NCBI RefSeq assembly: GCF_002743055.1
Contig: NZ_PDYM01000001.1
Coordinates: forward strand, 1-64,000
Direction of reading: 5' to 3'
DNA: 64,000 nt
From: Sporosarcina sp. P13
GTDB taxonomy: Bacteria > Bacillota > Bacilli > Bacillales_A > Planococcaceae
In this document: positions 44,593 to 53,320 of the stretch, one piece after another
How the letters are laid out: each line of letters opens with the position of its first letter
Position numbering within the stretch: position 1 is the first letter of the stretch
Program-made: the position numbers and the translations under genes
The notes under the pieces: generated by a model
The model's input: the letters and a program-made list of their open reading frames with translations, nothing else
Databases searched by the model: none
Told to the model about the DNA's origin: nothing

Positions 44593-47517
44593 TTATTGAT
44601 CCGTTAACTGGACATACCCTGGTCTATTCCACTTGCGATTCACTTCTACACCATTTTGTGGATGACGTTTCTTATCTCGATGATTGGTCTTTGGTAATGG
44701 ATTATCACCTATTTGTTCTAATACTTCCATACGAACCTTGGTCTGCTTATAAGCTGGTGTATTCGTCCGTTGATCTTTTGCAGGGCCAGTCAAAAAGTTA
44801 ATAGCCGATTTTTTATCTACAGAGTTCATTGGTAAAAACAACTCGTTCCTCTGTACACGCGCGGTCACGAGGGCTGGTAGTTTTAACGCACCGTATGGAG
44901 ATATTAGACGAACGTACGTCCCCGTCACTACTCCACGCTCTTGTGCTAACTCCGGTGATATTTCCACATAAATATGTGGAACCTTTTCTTGAATCCCTTC
45001 AGATTTATTCGTCATATTCCCTTCATGGAAATGTTCGAGCATCCGACCATTATTAATATGGAGATCAAACTCATCTGGGAACTTCACGGGCTCTACCCAA
45101 TCAGATAATGCAAAACGTGCTTTTTTATCCGGGAAATTAAATCCTTCTGTATATAACAGCGGGGTACTCTTTCCATCTAAACTACCCCAAAGAAAACTAC
45201 CCCAACCTTCAAGTACATCATATGAAGCTTCACCAAACATTGGACTTAAACTTGTCATTTCCTCAAAAATATCACGCGGATGTGTATAGTTCCAGTTTTG
45301 CCCTAAACGGTTTGCGACTTCTTGAATAATCCACCAATCTTGACGAGAGTTACCTTTATTCGGCAAGGCTTTATACAATCGCTGAACACGTCTTTCTGTA
45401 TTCGTGAATGTACCATCCTTTTCAAGCGAAGGGACAGCAGGTAAGATGACATTTGCATACTGTGCTGTACGTGAGAAGAAAATATCTTGTACAACTAAGA
45501 AGTCTAGTTTCGATAGAACATCATGTACATAGTTAGCATTAGAGTCAACTAACGCCATATCCTCCCCTACGATATACATGCCTTTCATTACACCTTCATC
45601 AATCGAATGAAGCATTTGGATATTATCCAGTCCAGGCTTTCCTTCAATTTCTACACCGTAAGCATGTTCGAATTTTTCTCTCGCCGCGTCATCGGTAATA
45701 TGTTGATAGCCTGGCAACCAACCTGGTAAGCTACCCATATCACATGCTCCTTGTACGTTATTGTGACCACGTAAAGGATAAGCACCTGCACCTGGACGAC
45801 GATAATTCCCTGTCGCCAGCAATAAGTTCGAAATCGCTGCCGACGTATCAGATCCACCCGTATTTTGCGTTACGCCCATTCCCCATAGGATACATGTTCC
45901 ATCTGCATCACGAATCAATTCCGCTGTATGGATCAAGACCTCTTTTGAAATCCCTGTCACTTCTTCCGCATAATCAAGCGTATAACGATCAAGTACCGCT
46001 TTGAATTCTTCAAAATGTAAAACGTTCTCCTCGATAAACTTCTGATCATGCCAGCCTTGATCAATTAGATATTTTGTCACTGCCATTAGCCAGACTTGAT
46101 CGGTACCTTGCTGAGGAGTCATAAAGATATCTGCACGCTCCGCCATTTCATGCTTTCGAAGATCCGCTACAATTAGTTTTTGATCATGTAATTTATGTGC
46201 ACGTTTCACACGAGTTGCAAGAACTGGATGCCCCTCGGCAGGGTTTGCCCCTACGATAATGACGAGTCCTGCTTGTGCAATATCTTTAATCGTTCCAGCA
46301 TCGCCACCCATTCCTACTGTTCGGAACAATCCATCCGTTGCAGGTGACTGACAGTAGCGTGAGCAGTTATCTACGTTATTCGTCTTGAACACTTGTCGTG
46401 CAAACTTTTGGATAACGTAGTTTTCTTCATTGGTAATTTTAGAGGATGAAATGACACCAATTCCATCTCTACCATGTTCATCACGAATCTTTCCAAGGTT
46501 TTCCGCAACTAGATCCAGCGCTTCCTCCCATGAGGCTTCAACAAATTCTTCGCCTTTACGGATTAGCGGTGAAGTGATTCTTTCTTCGCTATTCACAAAA
46601 TCCCAACCAAACTTACCTTTAACACATGTAGAAATCTGATTAACCGGTGCATCAGATACCGGCTGTATTTTCAAGATTTTACGGTCTTTTGTCCATACTT
46701 CATATGAACAACCTACCCCGCAAAATGTACAAACTGTTTTCGTTTTGTTAATTTTTGATTCACGCATAGCAGACTCTACATCCGAGACAGCCATAATACT
46801 GCTGTAACCGGGCTCGACTTCTTTGATCAAATCAACCATTGGCTCCATCAGCTCGTCGCTCATCTTCGTCATGAACCCAGCTTCACCGAGCATCGTTTTT
46901 TCCATTAATGCATTACACGGACAGACCGTAATACAATGGCCGCAGCCAACACACGAAGAATCATTAATCTTTGCGCCACCATCCCACAATACAATTGGAC
47001 GATCGCGCTCCCAATCAATAGATAGCGTTTCGTTCACTTGAAGGTTCTGACACACTTCCACACATTGACCACATGCGATACACTGATTAGGGTCGTAACG
47101 ATAAAATGGGTGTGTAAAATCCACTGCATCTTTTGAACATTTCGGTTCATATGGATATTTTTGATGTTCCACTTCCATCAACGCCACGGTATTATGAACT
47201 TTACAGTTGCCATTATTGTTATCACATACGGTACAATACAATAAATGATTTTCTAATATTCTATCCATCGCTTCCGTTTGTGCAGCTTTCGCACGCGGAG
47301 AAGCCAATTGGACATCCATGCCATCTACCGCTTTCGTGGAACAAGCACGTGTTAATACTCCGTTTACTTCCACGATACATGTGTCACATGTTTGAATTGG
47401 ATCGACTTCAGGCAAATAACAGATTTGTGGATGCTCTATTTTATTTGCATTTATTATTTGTATTAATGTTGACCCCGCCTCGAAGTCAAAAAGTTTATCA
47501 TTTATTGAAATAGACAT
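44593..47517 (-). CDS. fdhF: Molybdopterin formate dehydrogenase, catalytic subunit (YjgC/FdhF-like)
   Basis: 974-residue modular oxidoreductase oxidising formate to CO2. From the N-terminus: a [2Fe-2S] ferredoxin domain (QICYLPEVDPIQTCDTCIVE), a His-Cys cluster region, two [4Fe-4S] motifs (CIACGQCVEVC and CVGCGHCITVC), the molybdopterin domain with its own cluster (CTFCGVGCSYEVW), the Mo-ligand position as Cys in NCSRYCQSPAT (not selenocysteine), and the C-terminal dinucleotide-binding domain. The frame opens upstream within a hairpin; AAGGAGG sits before the ATG at 47515-47517. Preceded by a long structured leader. Confidence 0.93.
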   Translation of the reverse strand: MSISINDKLFDFEAGSTLIQIINANKIEHPQICYLPEVDPIQTCDTCIVEVNGVLTRACSTKAVDGMDVQLASPRAKAAQTEAMDRILENHLLYCTVCDNNNGNCKVHNTVALMEVEHQKYPYEPKCSKDAVDFTHPFYRYDPNQCIACGQCVEVCQNLQVNETLSIDWERDRPIVLWDGGAKINDSSCVGCGHCITVCPCNALMEKTMLGEAGFMTKMSDELMEPMVDLIKEVEPGYSSIMAVSDVESAMRESKINKTKTVCTFCGVGCSYEVWTKDRKILKIQPVSDAPVNQISTCVKGKFGWDFVNSEERITSPLIRKGEEFVEASWEEALDLVAENLGKIRDEHGRDGIGVISSSKITNEENYVIQKFARQVFKTNNVDNCSRYCQSPATDGLFRTVGMGGDAGTIKDIAQAGLVIIVGANPAEGHPVLATRVKRAHKLHDQKLIVADLRKHEMAERADIFMTPQQGTDQVWLMAVTKYLIDQGWHDQKFIEENVLHFEEFKAVLDRYTLDYAEEVTGISKEVLIHTAELIRDADGTCILWGMGVTQNTGGSDTSAAISNLLLATGNYRRPGAGAYPLRGHNNVQGACDMGSLPGWLPGYQHITDDAAREKFEHAYGVEIEGKPGLDNIQMLHSIDEGVMKGMYIVGEDMALVDSNANYVHDVLSKLDFLVVQDIFFSRTAQYANVILPAVPSLEKDGTFTNTERRVQRLYKALPNKGNSRQDWWIIQEVANRLGQNWNYTHPRDIFEEMTSLSPMFGEASYDVLEGWGSFLWGSLDGKSTPLLYTEGFNFPDKKARFALSDWVEPVKFPDEFDLHINNGRMLEHFHEGNMTNKSEGIQEKVPHIYVEISPELAQERGVVTGTYVRLISPYGALKLPALVTARVQRNELFLPMNSVDKKSAINFLTGPAKDQRTNTPAYKQTKVRMEVLEQIGDNPLPKTNHRDKKRHPQNGVEVNRKWNRPGYVQLTDQ

Positions 47518-47690
47518 CTCGGTATCCTCCTTATCAAATAAAAATCCACCATGAAAAAACCGGTTAAAACGGCATTTTTTCATGGTGGAATAGTTTCTTA
47601 ACAGGACTTGCTAAAGAACCAATCCGTATTTACTATTACAAGTAGACAGATGAAAGCCTAGCATTCACGTACCAGGGTTCCAACAGCTCT
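47518..47690 (-). promoter_or_regulatory. Structured untranslated leader of formate dehydrogenase with terminal attenuator-like hairpin
   Basis: About 170 bases separate the probable promoter from the start. Near the 5' end GCTGTTGGAACC can pair with GGTTCTTTAGC, enclosing smaller stems (for example TACT/AGTA). At 47546-47588 CCACCATGAAAAAA pairs perfectly with TTTTTTCATGGTGG over 14 bases, with an inner CCG/CGG, and is followed by ATTTTTATTT and, 20 bases later, by the ribosome binding site. This looks like a conditional terminator or translation-control hairpin. I did not recognise a known riboswitch class. Confidence 0.6.
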
Positions 47691-47696
47691 TTGTTT

Positions 47697-47725
47697 AGTA
47701 TAAAGTAATAGAGCATTAAATACAA
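47697..47725 (-). promoter_or_regulatory. Probable sigma-A promoter of fdhF
   Basis: TTGTAT (47720-47725) and TATACT (47697-47702) are 17 bases apart on the minus strand, placing the transcript start near 47690. Confidence 0.6.
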
Positions 47726-47779
47726 TGCTCACACAACAAGTTTCCGATTATTCTGTAAATATAGATAAGGAGATATAAA

Positions 47780-48121
47780 ATGAAAAAAGTTCACGAGTTC
47801 AATGATATTATTCGCAAGCTAAGAAAAGACCTATTTGGTAAAGGTCCTGAACGAATTCACACAATTTTTATCGACAATATGGCGGTATCTACTTTATATG
47901 GCAATCTAACTCCGACTGAAAAATTTATTGCAAGAACGCCAGAAGGAAAAAACATTGTACATGGAGCGCGCACATCAATGATTCAAGCGGTCTATGATGA
48001 ACAACCTCCAGAAGGATTAGAAGAGCTAGTGGAAGCAAAATTTTTACACTTATTCAGCGATTTTAAAATTGATGATGATATTGCCGTTTCAGTATTTCTA
48101 TTTGATCGCTCAATTGATTAA
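47780..48121 (+). CDS. DUF2294 protein
   Basis: 113-residue protein of the DUF2294 family, unknown function. Recognisable are the N-terminal helix FNDIIRKLRKDLFGKGPERI, then the strand DNMAVSTLYGNLTPTEKFI and the C-terminal FKIDDDIAVSVFLFDR. AAGGAG precedes the ATG. It is divergent from formate dehydrogenase and followed by fdhD 14 bases later, a frequent pairing that suggests a link to formate or molybdenum-enzyme metabolism. Confidence 0.88.
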   Translation: MKKVHEFNDIIRKLRKDLFGKGPERIHTIFIDNMAVSTLYGNLTPTEKFIARTPEGKNIVHGARTSMIQAVYDEQPPEGLEELVEAKFLHLFSDFKIDDDIAVSVFLFDRSID

Positions 48122-48135
48122 AAGGAGGAAGCTAA

Positions 48136-48966
48136 ATGGAGCAACAACGGACGATTATTCGCTACCAAAACGGACAATGTAGTGTAAAAAATGATCAAGT
48201 GGCTACGGAATTTGCGGTAACCATTAAGCTGAATGGCCAAGAATTCTCGACCATCGTCTGTACACCAGAGTATATCGAAGATATGACGGTCGGCTTTTTG
48301 GCATCTGAGGGGGTTGTGCCAAAGTGGGAGCAAATTAAAGACATTCATTTAGATTTGGAAAATGGCTTTATTCACGTACAAACAGAAAAAGTCTATCCTT
48401 TCTTTGAACAATTACAGAATAAGCGCTATATCACATCATGTTGCGGTATGAGCAGACAAGGGTTTATCTTCGCAAGTGACGCGTTGACTGCTAAAAAAAT
48501 GAATGACATATCAGTACAGCTCACGCCTGGACAAATTTTTTCCTTGATGGACGAAATGGAAGAACAGGCAGAAATGTTTCGGCATACCGGTGGTGTCCAC
48601 AATGCAGCATTATGTGATCCAGATGGACTTCTTTTATCTAGAATGGATATAGGGCGACATAATGCTCTTGATAAAATATATGGACACTGTTTAAAGAACC
48701 AAATTTCTGTACGTAATAAAGTAATTGTATTCAGCGGTCGGATCTCATCGGAAATTTTATTGAAAGTAGCAAAAATCGGCTGTGAAATTGTTTTATCAAA
48801 ATCTGCTCCTACTGAATTAGCATTAACACTAGCTGAAGATCTTGGAATTACGACGGTCGGTTTTATTCGTGGTTCAAATTTTAATCTGTACACGCATCCT
48901 GAAAGAATTAAACTAGGCAACGCAGGTATCATTGAAAAATTCGTTAAAGTCAATATTAACAACTGA
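48136..48966 (+). CDS. fdhD: Formate dehydrogenase accessory sulfurtransferase FdhD
   Basis: Transfers sulfur to the molybdenum cofactor of formate dehydrogenase, without which the enzyme is inactive. The 276 residues include TEFAVTIKLNGQEFSTIVCT, EDMTVGFLASEGVV, the cysteine motif ITSCCGMSRQG, the GRHNALDKIYGHCL block and FSGRISSEILLKVAKIG. AAAGGAGG lies ahead of the ATG. Encoded divergently from its client enzyme. Confidence 0.94.
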   Translation: MEQQRTIIRYQNGQCSVKNDQVATEFAVTIKLNGQEFSTIVCTPEYIEDMTVGFLASEGVVPKWEQIKDIHLDLENGFIHVQTEKVYPFFEQLQNKRYITSCCGMSRQGFIFASDALTAKKMNDISVQLTPGQIFSLMDEMEEQAEMFRHTGGVHNAALCDPDGLLLSRMDIGRHNALDKIYGHCLKNQISVRNKVIVFSGRISSEILLKVAKIGCEIVLSKSAPTELALTLAEDLGITTVGFIRGSNFNLYTHPERIKLGNAGIIEKFVKVNINN

Positions 48967-49108
48967 GTGAATTGACAATACTATCCACTTAGTAGTCGAT
49001 TTTGCTTCACTTTTCCCCTTACCAGCATAGATTGATGCTAGAGTATTTGGTCAAAAAACGAATTGTTCCGTCTATCACCACCACAAGTCGCGGCAACTAA
49101 ATAATAGC

Positions 49109-49145
49109 AAAGGCCACTCGCTCAGACTATGAATGAGTGGTCTTT
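49109..49145. terminator. Hairpin between fdhD and the zinc peptidase gene
   Basis: AAAGACCACTC and GAGTGGCCTTT pair with one G-U around a 15-base loop, between convergent genes; the U runs are weak on both strands. Confidence 0.55.
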
Positions 49146-49147
49146 GT

Positions 49148-49990
49148 TTACTTTTCTGTTTGATTAAACGTGTCTCCACCTTTAATTGTGCCTAACTTAA
49201 ATCCATGTTCGAACCAATAGATACGTTGTTTCGCTGAGCCGTGGGTGAAGCTTTCTGGCACGACATAGCCTCTCGCTCTTTTTTGAATCGTGTCGTCTCC
49301 TACCGCTCCTGCTGCTGTCATCGCTTCTTGTAAATCTCCCTCTTCCAAGTATCCGCGTCCTTTTTCATGATGCGCCCAGACTCCAGCAAAATAATCAGCT
49401 TGTAACTCAAAACGTACTAAATATTTATTAAATTCCTCTTCACTCAACTTTTGACGTAAAGGCATAACTTGATCAGAAATACCAAGTAAGGTTTGTACAT
49501 GGTGGCCCACTTCATGCGCAATTACGTATGCCATCGCAAAGTCTCCCGGGGCTTTGAATGAAGACTGTAGCTCATTGTAAAATTCCAAATCAATATAGAG
49601 TTTCCTATCACCCGGGCAATAAAATGGTCCCGCCGCAGCACTTCCGTAGCCACAGGCCGTTTCTACTTGTCCTGTATAAAGAACTAATGTAGGATTTTCG
49701 TATTGAAGACCTTCTTGCTGGAAAAGTTCTGTCCAAATGTCTTCTGTATCCGCTAACACTACAGAGACAAAATCAGCTAATTCACGATCTTCTTCATTTA
49801 CTACATATGGCTGATCCTGTGTGGTTGCACTCTTATCTATCAAGTCTGTAGGATTTCCGCCTAATAGTAAGAAAAGAATGATTCCGACAATACCGAGACC
49901 TCCACCACCTATTGCAATAGCTCCACCCCTACCAATTCTCCCTCTTCGATCTTCCACATTTGAACTTTTTCTCCGCCCATCTGTTTTCAT
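49148..49990 (-). CDS. Membrane-anchored neutral zinc metallopeptidase (YpfJ family)
   Basis: 280-residue protein of the KPN_02809/YpfJ family. A basic, disordered N-terminus (GRRKSSNVEDRRGRIGRGG) leads into one membrane span at about 30-48 (AIAIGGGGLGIVGIILFLLL), then an extracellular metallopeptidase domain with TACGYGSAAAGPFYCPGDRK and the zinc site VIAHEVGHHVQ, a glutamate ligand probably in FELQADYFAGVWAH. The substrate is unknown. Transcribed alone. Confidence 0.9.
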   Translation of the reverse strand: MKTDGRRKSSNVEDRRGRIGRGGAIAIGGGGLGIVGIILFLLLGGNPTDLIDKSATTQDQPYVVNEEDRELADFVSVVLADTEDIWTELFQQEGLQYENPTLVLYTGQVETACGYGSAAAGPFYCPGDRKLYIDLEFYNELQSSFKAPGDFAMAYVIAHEVGHHVQTLLGISDQVMPLRQKLSEEEFNKYLVRFELQADYFAGVWAHHEKGRGYLEEGDLQEAMTAAGAVGDDTIQKRARGYVVPESFTHGSAKQRIYWFEHGFKLGTIKGGDTFNQTEK

Positions 49991-50207
49991 CGCACCTTCT
50001 CCAACCTTTCAATTCGTTTTACCTTAAGTTATATTTGTTATTTGCCTTGCAGTTGATACCAATTTACCCAACTTTCTACGTGAGCAAACAAGAGAACTAC
50101 GCTATTTAAAATGTATTTGTTGTGAAACGACAGTTATCTATTCCACATGTTCGTTTTTTCATATATACTTTACTTTAGTGTTGCAAATTTATTAAGGAGT
50201 GATTTTG

Positions 50208-51302
50208 TTGAGTAATCAAAAGTCTGTATATAACTTTAATGCGGGTCCATCTGCCCTTCCACGCGAAGTGTTAGAAAAGGCACAGTCGGAGCTTGTCGAT
50301 TTCAAAGAATCAGGAATGTCGATCATGGAGATGAGTCATCGCAGCGCGACTTACGAAGAAGTACATAATCAAGCAATTACACGCTTACGTTCATTGTTCT
50401 CAATCCCGGAAAACTATGAAGTGTTATTTTTACAAGGTGGAGCTAGCCTTCAATTTGCAATGGTTCCGATGAACTTCCTTGCAGAAGGTAAAAAAGCAAG
50501 CTATATTATGTCGGGCGCTTGGTCTGATAAGGCACTTAAAGAAGGTAAAACAATTGGAGAAGTTTATGAAGCAGCTTCTACGAAAGAAACGAACTACAAC
50601 CGCGTGCCTTCAGCCGAAGAAATTCAGTTTGACGAGCACGACGCATACGTTCATATCACATCAAATAACACAATTTTCGGTACACAGTTCCAAGAGTTTC
50701 CGGAGACTGGAAATGTCCCATTAATCGCTGATATGTCCAGTGATATTTTGTCACGTCCACTAGATGTTAGTAAATTCGGTATGATTTATGCTGGAGCACA
50801 AAAAAATCTAGGACCTTCTGGTGTAACAGTTGCAATTATTCGTAAAGATTTGTTAGAAAATGCAAATTCATCAATTCCAGCAATCTTGAAATACAGCACA
50901 CATGCTTCAAATAATTCTTTGTATAACACACCACCTTCTTTTGGGATTTATATGTTAGGTGAAGTGTTAGGATGGATGGAGCAACAAGGCGGACTAGAAA
51001 AAATCGCAAAGAAAAACGAAGAAAAAGCCAACCTAATTTATGATGTAATTGACAACAGCAATGGTTTCTATACTGGACATGCTGAAAAAAATAGCCGCTC
51101 ACGCATGAACATCACATTCCGTGTAGCTGATGAGCAACTTGAAAAGCAATTTCTACAAGAAGCAAAAGAAGCTGGATTTGTAGGATTAAACGGTCATCGT
51201 TCTGTCGGTGGATGCCGCGCATCTGCGTACAATGCGGTTCCATATGCAGCTTGCCAAGCATTACAACAATTCATGTTAGACTTTCAAGAAAAGAATCAAT
51301 AA
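50208..51302 (+). CDS. serC: Phosphoserine aminotransferase
   Basis: PLP enzyme making 3-phosphoserine from 3-phosphohydroxypyruvate and glutamate in serine synthesis. The 364 residues begin NQKSVYNFNAGPSALP and show MEMSHRS, LFLQGGASLQFAM, the PLP lysine in YAGAQKNLGPSGV, and LNGHRSVGGCRASAYNA at the end. The frame opens at 50199, but AAGGAG lies eight bases before the TTG at 50208, which gives the normal N-terminus. No serA is adjacent. Confidence 0.95.
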   Translation: MSNQKSVYNFNAGPSALPREVLEKAQSELVDFKESGMSIMEMSHRSATYEEVHNQAITRLRSLFSIPENYEVLFLQGGASLQFAMVPMNFLAEGKKASYIMSGAWSDKALKEGKTIGEVYEAASTKETNYNRVPSAEEIQFDEHDAYVHITSNNTIFGTQFQEFPETGNVPLIADMSSDILSRPLDVSKFGMIYAGAQKNLGPSGVTVAIIRKDLLENANSSIPAILKYSTHASNNSLYNTPPSFGIYMLGEVLGWMEQQGGLEKIAKKNEEKANLIYDVIDNSNGFYTGHAEKNSRSRMNITFRVADEQLEKQFLQEAKEAGFVGLNGHRSVGGCRASAYNAVPYAACQALQQFMLDFQEKNQ

Positions 51303-51306
51303 TCGT

Positions 51307-51352
51307 AAAAGCCAGGTCATTCCATAATAATAATGGAATGACCCGGCTTTTT
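51307..51352. terminator. Terminator after serC
   Basis: AAAGCCAGGTCATTCCAT and ATGGAATGACCCGGCTTT form a long stem with one mismatch, followed by TTTTT on the plus strand. Confidence 0.92.
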
Positions 51353-51476
51353 AATTTGCCACAATCTTAAATTCTTTTTCAAATGCTCGTTGCAGTGTAC
51401 TGCATGTCTGGATATTTGTAAAATCTAAACTTAATTTTGTTGAGGCATGTGCAGTTTCTGGTCGAATCCCAGTAAA
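51351..51476 (-). pseudogene. Relic of an RsbR-type STAS domain (C-terminal 41 codons)
   Basis: The minus-strand frame ending at TAA 51351-51353 reads FTGIRPETAHASTKLSLDF then TNIQTCSTLQRAFEKEF. This is the last helix-strand-helix of the STAS domain of RsbR-type stressosome co-antagonists, where T-G-I-R-P-E and S-T-L-Q are conserved. A TAG at 51477-51479 stops the frame directly upstream, and no STAS sequence was found beyond it, so the gene has been lost except for its 3' end. Its end overlaps the serC terminator. Confidence 0.7.
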
Positions 51477-51496
51477 CTATTGATAATCTAAAATTG

Positions 51497-51922
51497 TCAA
51501 TGTATGCACATGAGTAATCGTTTGTTTTCAAAATCAAAGATATTCAAAATGATTCCAAGCGCAGTTTTGTATTTATATAATGACTCATAGTAAATTGAGC
51601 CATATTCTTTTTCATACTCTGCTATTTTATAAGGATATTCGGTTTCATCAGGAATGGGTAGATACTTCCATGGGCGTGATGAATTTGCAAACTGTTCCGC
51701 ATGCGCTTTTGTTAGGATGTCGTAAAATAGTTCTATCTTTTCTTTAGGAAAATCATAATATGGGACGCCATCAATTTCTATTGGCAACACTGTATTTTTT
51801 CTGATCCATTCTACGATAGGATGTTCAATTGGCGCTTGGTGGACTTTCGATATCATTGTTTTAGACAACTGAAGGTGATGAACAGCGTTTTTTTCACAAT
51901 ACACCATATATAGAAACTTCAT
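51497..51922 (-). CDS. Hypothetical protein
   Basis: 141-residue soluble protein that I do not recognise. It starts MKFLYMVYCEKNAVHHLQ, is rich in Tyr and Glu, and has an aromatic, acidic C-terminal half (YLPIPDETEYPYKIAEY, EKEYGSIYYESLYKYKTA). A GGGGGG run is seven bases before the ATG. No signal peptide or span. It lies just upstream of the RsbR relic on the same strand; a link to it is not supported by sequence. Confidence 0.68.
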   Translation of the reverse strand: MKFLYMVYCEKNAVHHLQLSKTMISKVHQAPIEHPIVEWIRKNTVLPIEIDGVPYYDFPKEKIELFYDILTKAHAEQFANSSRPWKYLPIPDETEYPYKIAEYEKEYGSIYYESLYKYKTALGIILNIFDFENKRLLMCIH

Positions 51923-52010
51923 GAAATCCCCCCCATAATAATTTACCTAAAAACCTATTGTCTCTTTATAATTTATTACAGACCAACTTCCTACTATATA
52001 AGAATTTTAC

Positions 52011-52283
52011 TTAATATTTTGTCCCTGCGTCCCCATACTCTTCCAGTAACTCTTCAAAACTTTTATTCTTTTCACGGTCTTTCCGTTCTTGAATCTTTCG
52101 TTCTTTTTCTTTCTCTTTTTTCTTCTCTTCAACCGCTGTTAATTGTTGCTTTGCACTTTTCAACTTTGCTAGTACGTCATCGCTTACTAAATCCGAAAGA
52201 GAAGTAGCTGATTCATCTGTTACCATCTGTTTTTCATTATTTTTCTGCTGTTTGTTATGTTGCTTTTTCATTTTCTTAGCCAT
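52011..52283 (-). CDS. yqkE: DUF3886 protein YqkE
   Basis: 90-residue, highly charged protein resembling B. subtilis YqkE: basic start (AKKMKKQHNKQQKNNEK), conserved LSDLVSDDVLAKLKSAKQQL, then a long Lys/Glu coiled-coil-like helix and the closing KNKSFEELLEEYG. Function unknown. Start at the ATG 52281-52283 (MAKK); the frame opens three codons earlier. Near yqkD, as in B. subtilis, but separated from yqkF which is at 23.5 kb. Confidence 0.82.
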   Translation of the reverse strand: MAKKMKKQHNKQQKNNEKQMVTDESATSLSDLVSDDVLAKLKSAKQQLTAVEEKKKEKEKERKIQERKDREKNKSFEELLEEYGDAGTKY

Positions 52284-52411
52284 ATTAATCACTGCTTTCT
52301 AATGTTTTATATAGTCTGACACAATTTCTTTCCATACCTCAAATTTAGTAAGTGTTTTGCATTGCCCTTATTCTTCGTTATTACGTACAATAGAAATAGG
52401 GAGGGATGTTT

Positions 52412-53320
52412 ATGTTCAGTTTACCAAAAAACGTGACACTAATCGAGGTTGGACCACGAGATGGATTACAAAATGAAAAAAACAGTATCCCGACAGAAGC
52501 AAAGCTATCCTTTATTCACACATTACAGCAAGCAGGAATTCAGGAAATGGAAGTTACTTCATTCGTATCACCTAAATGGGTACCGCAAATGGCGGACTCC
52601 ACTGAGATTATGCAACAAATAGAAAAAAATGGCCGACAACTTGTCTTAACGCCAAACGCAAAAGGAATTGCACTAGCCAAAGATGCTGGCGCCAAGAGCA
52701 TGGCAGTTTTTGTCGGCGTTAGTGATACGTTTAACCAAAAAAATATTAATCGAACGACTGCAGAAAGTGTCGCTTCGTTACGGCCATTAATTGACCAATT
52801 AAAAATGGATAACTATTTCGTCCGCGCTTGTATTTCTACGGCTTTCCACTGTCCATATGAGGGATTTATTGCACCAGAGAAAACGCTGGAATTATGTCGG
52901 CTATTCAGCGACATGGGTGTTAATGAATTAAGTGTAGCCGATACAGACGGAATGGCAAATCCTACAGCCAGCTATTCACTATTCCATTCGTTGAAAGAAC
53001 AATTTCCTAACTTATTGATCACCGCTCATTTTCACGATACGCGTAAATTGGGTCTGACGAATATTTACGCTGCGCTTCAGGCCGGTATCGATCGCTTTGA
53101 TACATCAGCTGGCGGACTTGGGGGCTGTCCATTTGCACCTGGCGCAACTGGCAACGTAGCTACTGAGGACGTACTCTACTTGCTTGAAACTTTGCACATT
53201 GAAACCGGCTTAGATCAAGAGGCTATTTGCCGGGCCGTTGATATAGTAGCACCCTACCTTTCCCGACCAATCGAAACGGCCATGTACCAGTTATATAAGA
53301 GAAAGGAGAATGTTAGTTGA
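52412..53320 (+). CDS. yngG: Hydroxymethylglutaryl-CoA lyase
   Basis: Cleaves 3-hydroxy-3-methylglutaryl-CoA to acetyl-CoA and acetoacetate, the last step of leucine catabolism. The 302-residue TIM-barrel enzyme has VTLIEVGPRDGLQNEK at the N-terminus, the HFHDTRKLGLTN metal site and the signature GGLGGCPFAPGATGNVATED with the active-site Cys. GGGAGG is seven bases before the ATG at 52412. The rest of a leucine-degradation cluster is not adjacent; instead yqkD overlaps its end. Confidence 0.92.
   Translation: MFSLPKNVTLIEVGPRDGLQNEKNSIPTEAKLSFIHTLQQAGIQEMEVTSFVSPKWVPQMADSTEIMQQIEKNGRQLVLTPNAKGIALAKDAGAKSMAVFVGVSDTFNQKNINRTTAESVASLRPLIDQLKMDNYFVRACISTAFHCPYEGFIAPEKTLELCRLFSDMGVNELSVADTDGMANPTASYSLFHSLKEQFPNLLITAHFHDTRKLGLTNIYAALQAGIDRFDTSAGGLGGCPFAPGATGNVATEDVLYLLETLHIETGLDQEAICRAVDIVAPYLSRPIETAMYQLYKRKENVS

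Noticed and set aside
47518-47690. Moco riboswitch or THF riboswitch in the formate dehydrogenase leader
   Set aside because: The conserved blocks I know for these classes are not visible. Kept as an unclassified leader.
50030-50207. T-box or serine-responsive leader before serC
   Set aside because: No T-box sequence (UGGNACC) or specifier stem is seen in the AT-rich 200 bases upstream.
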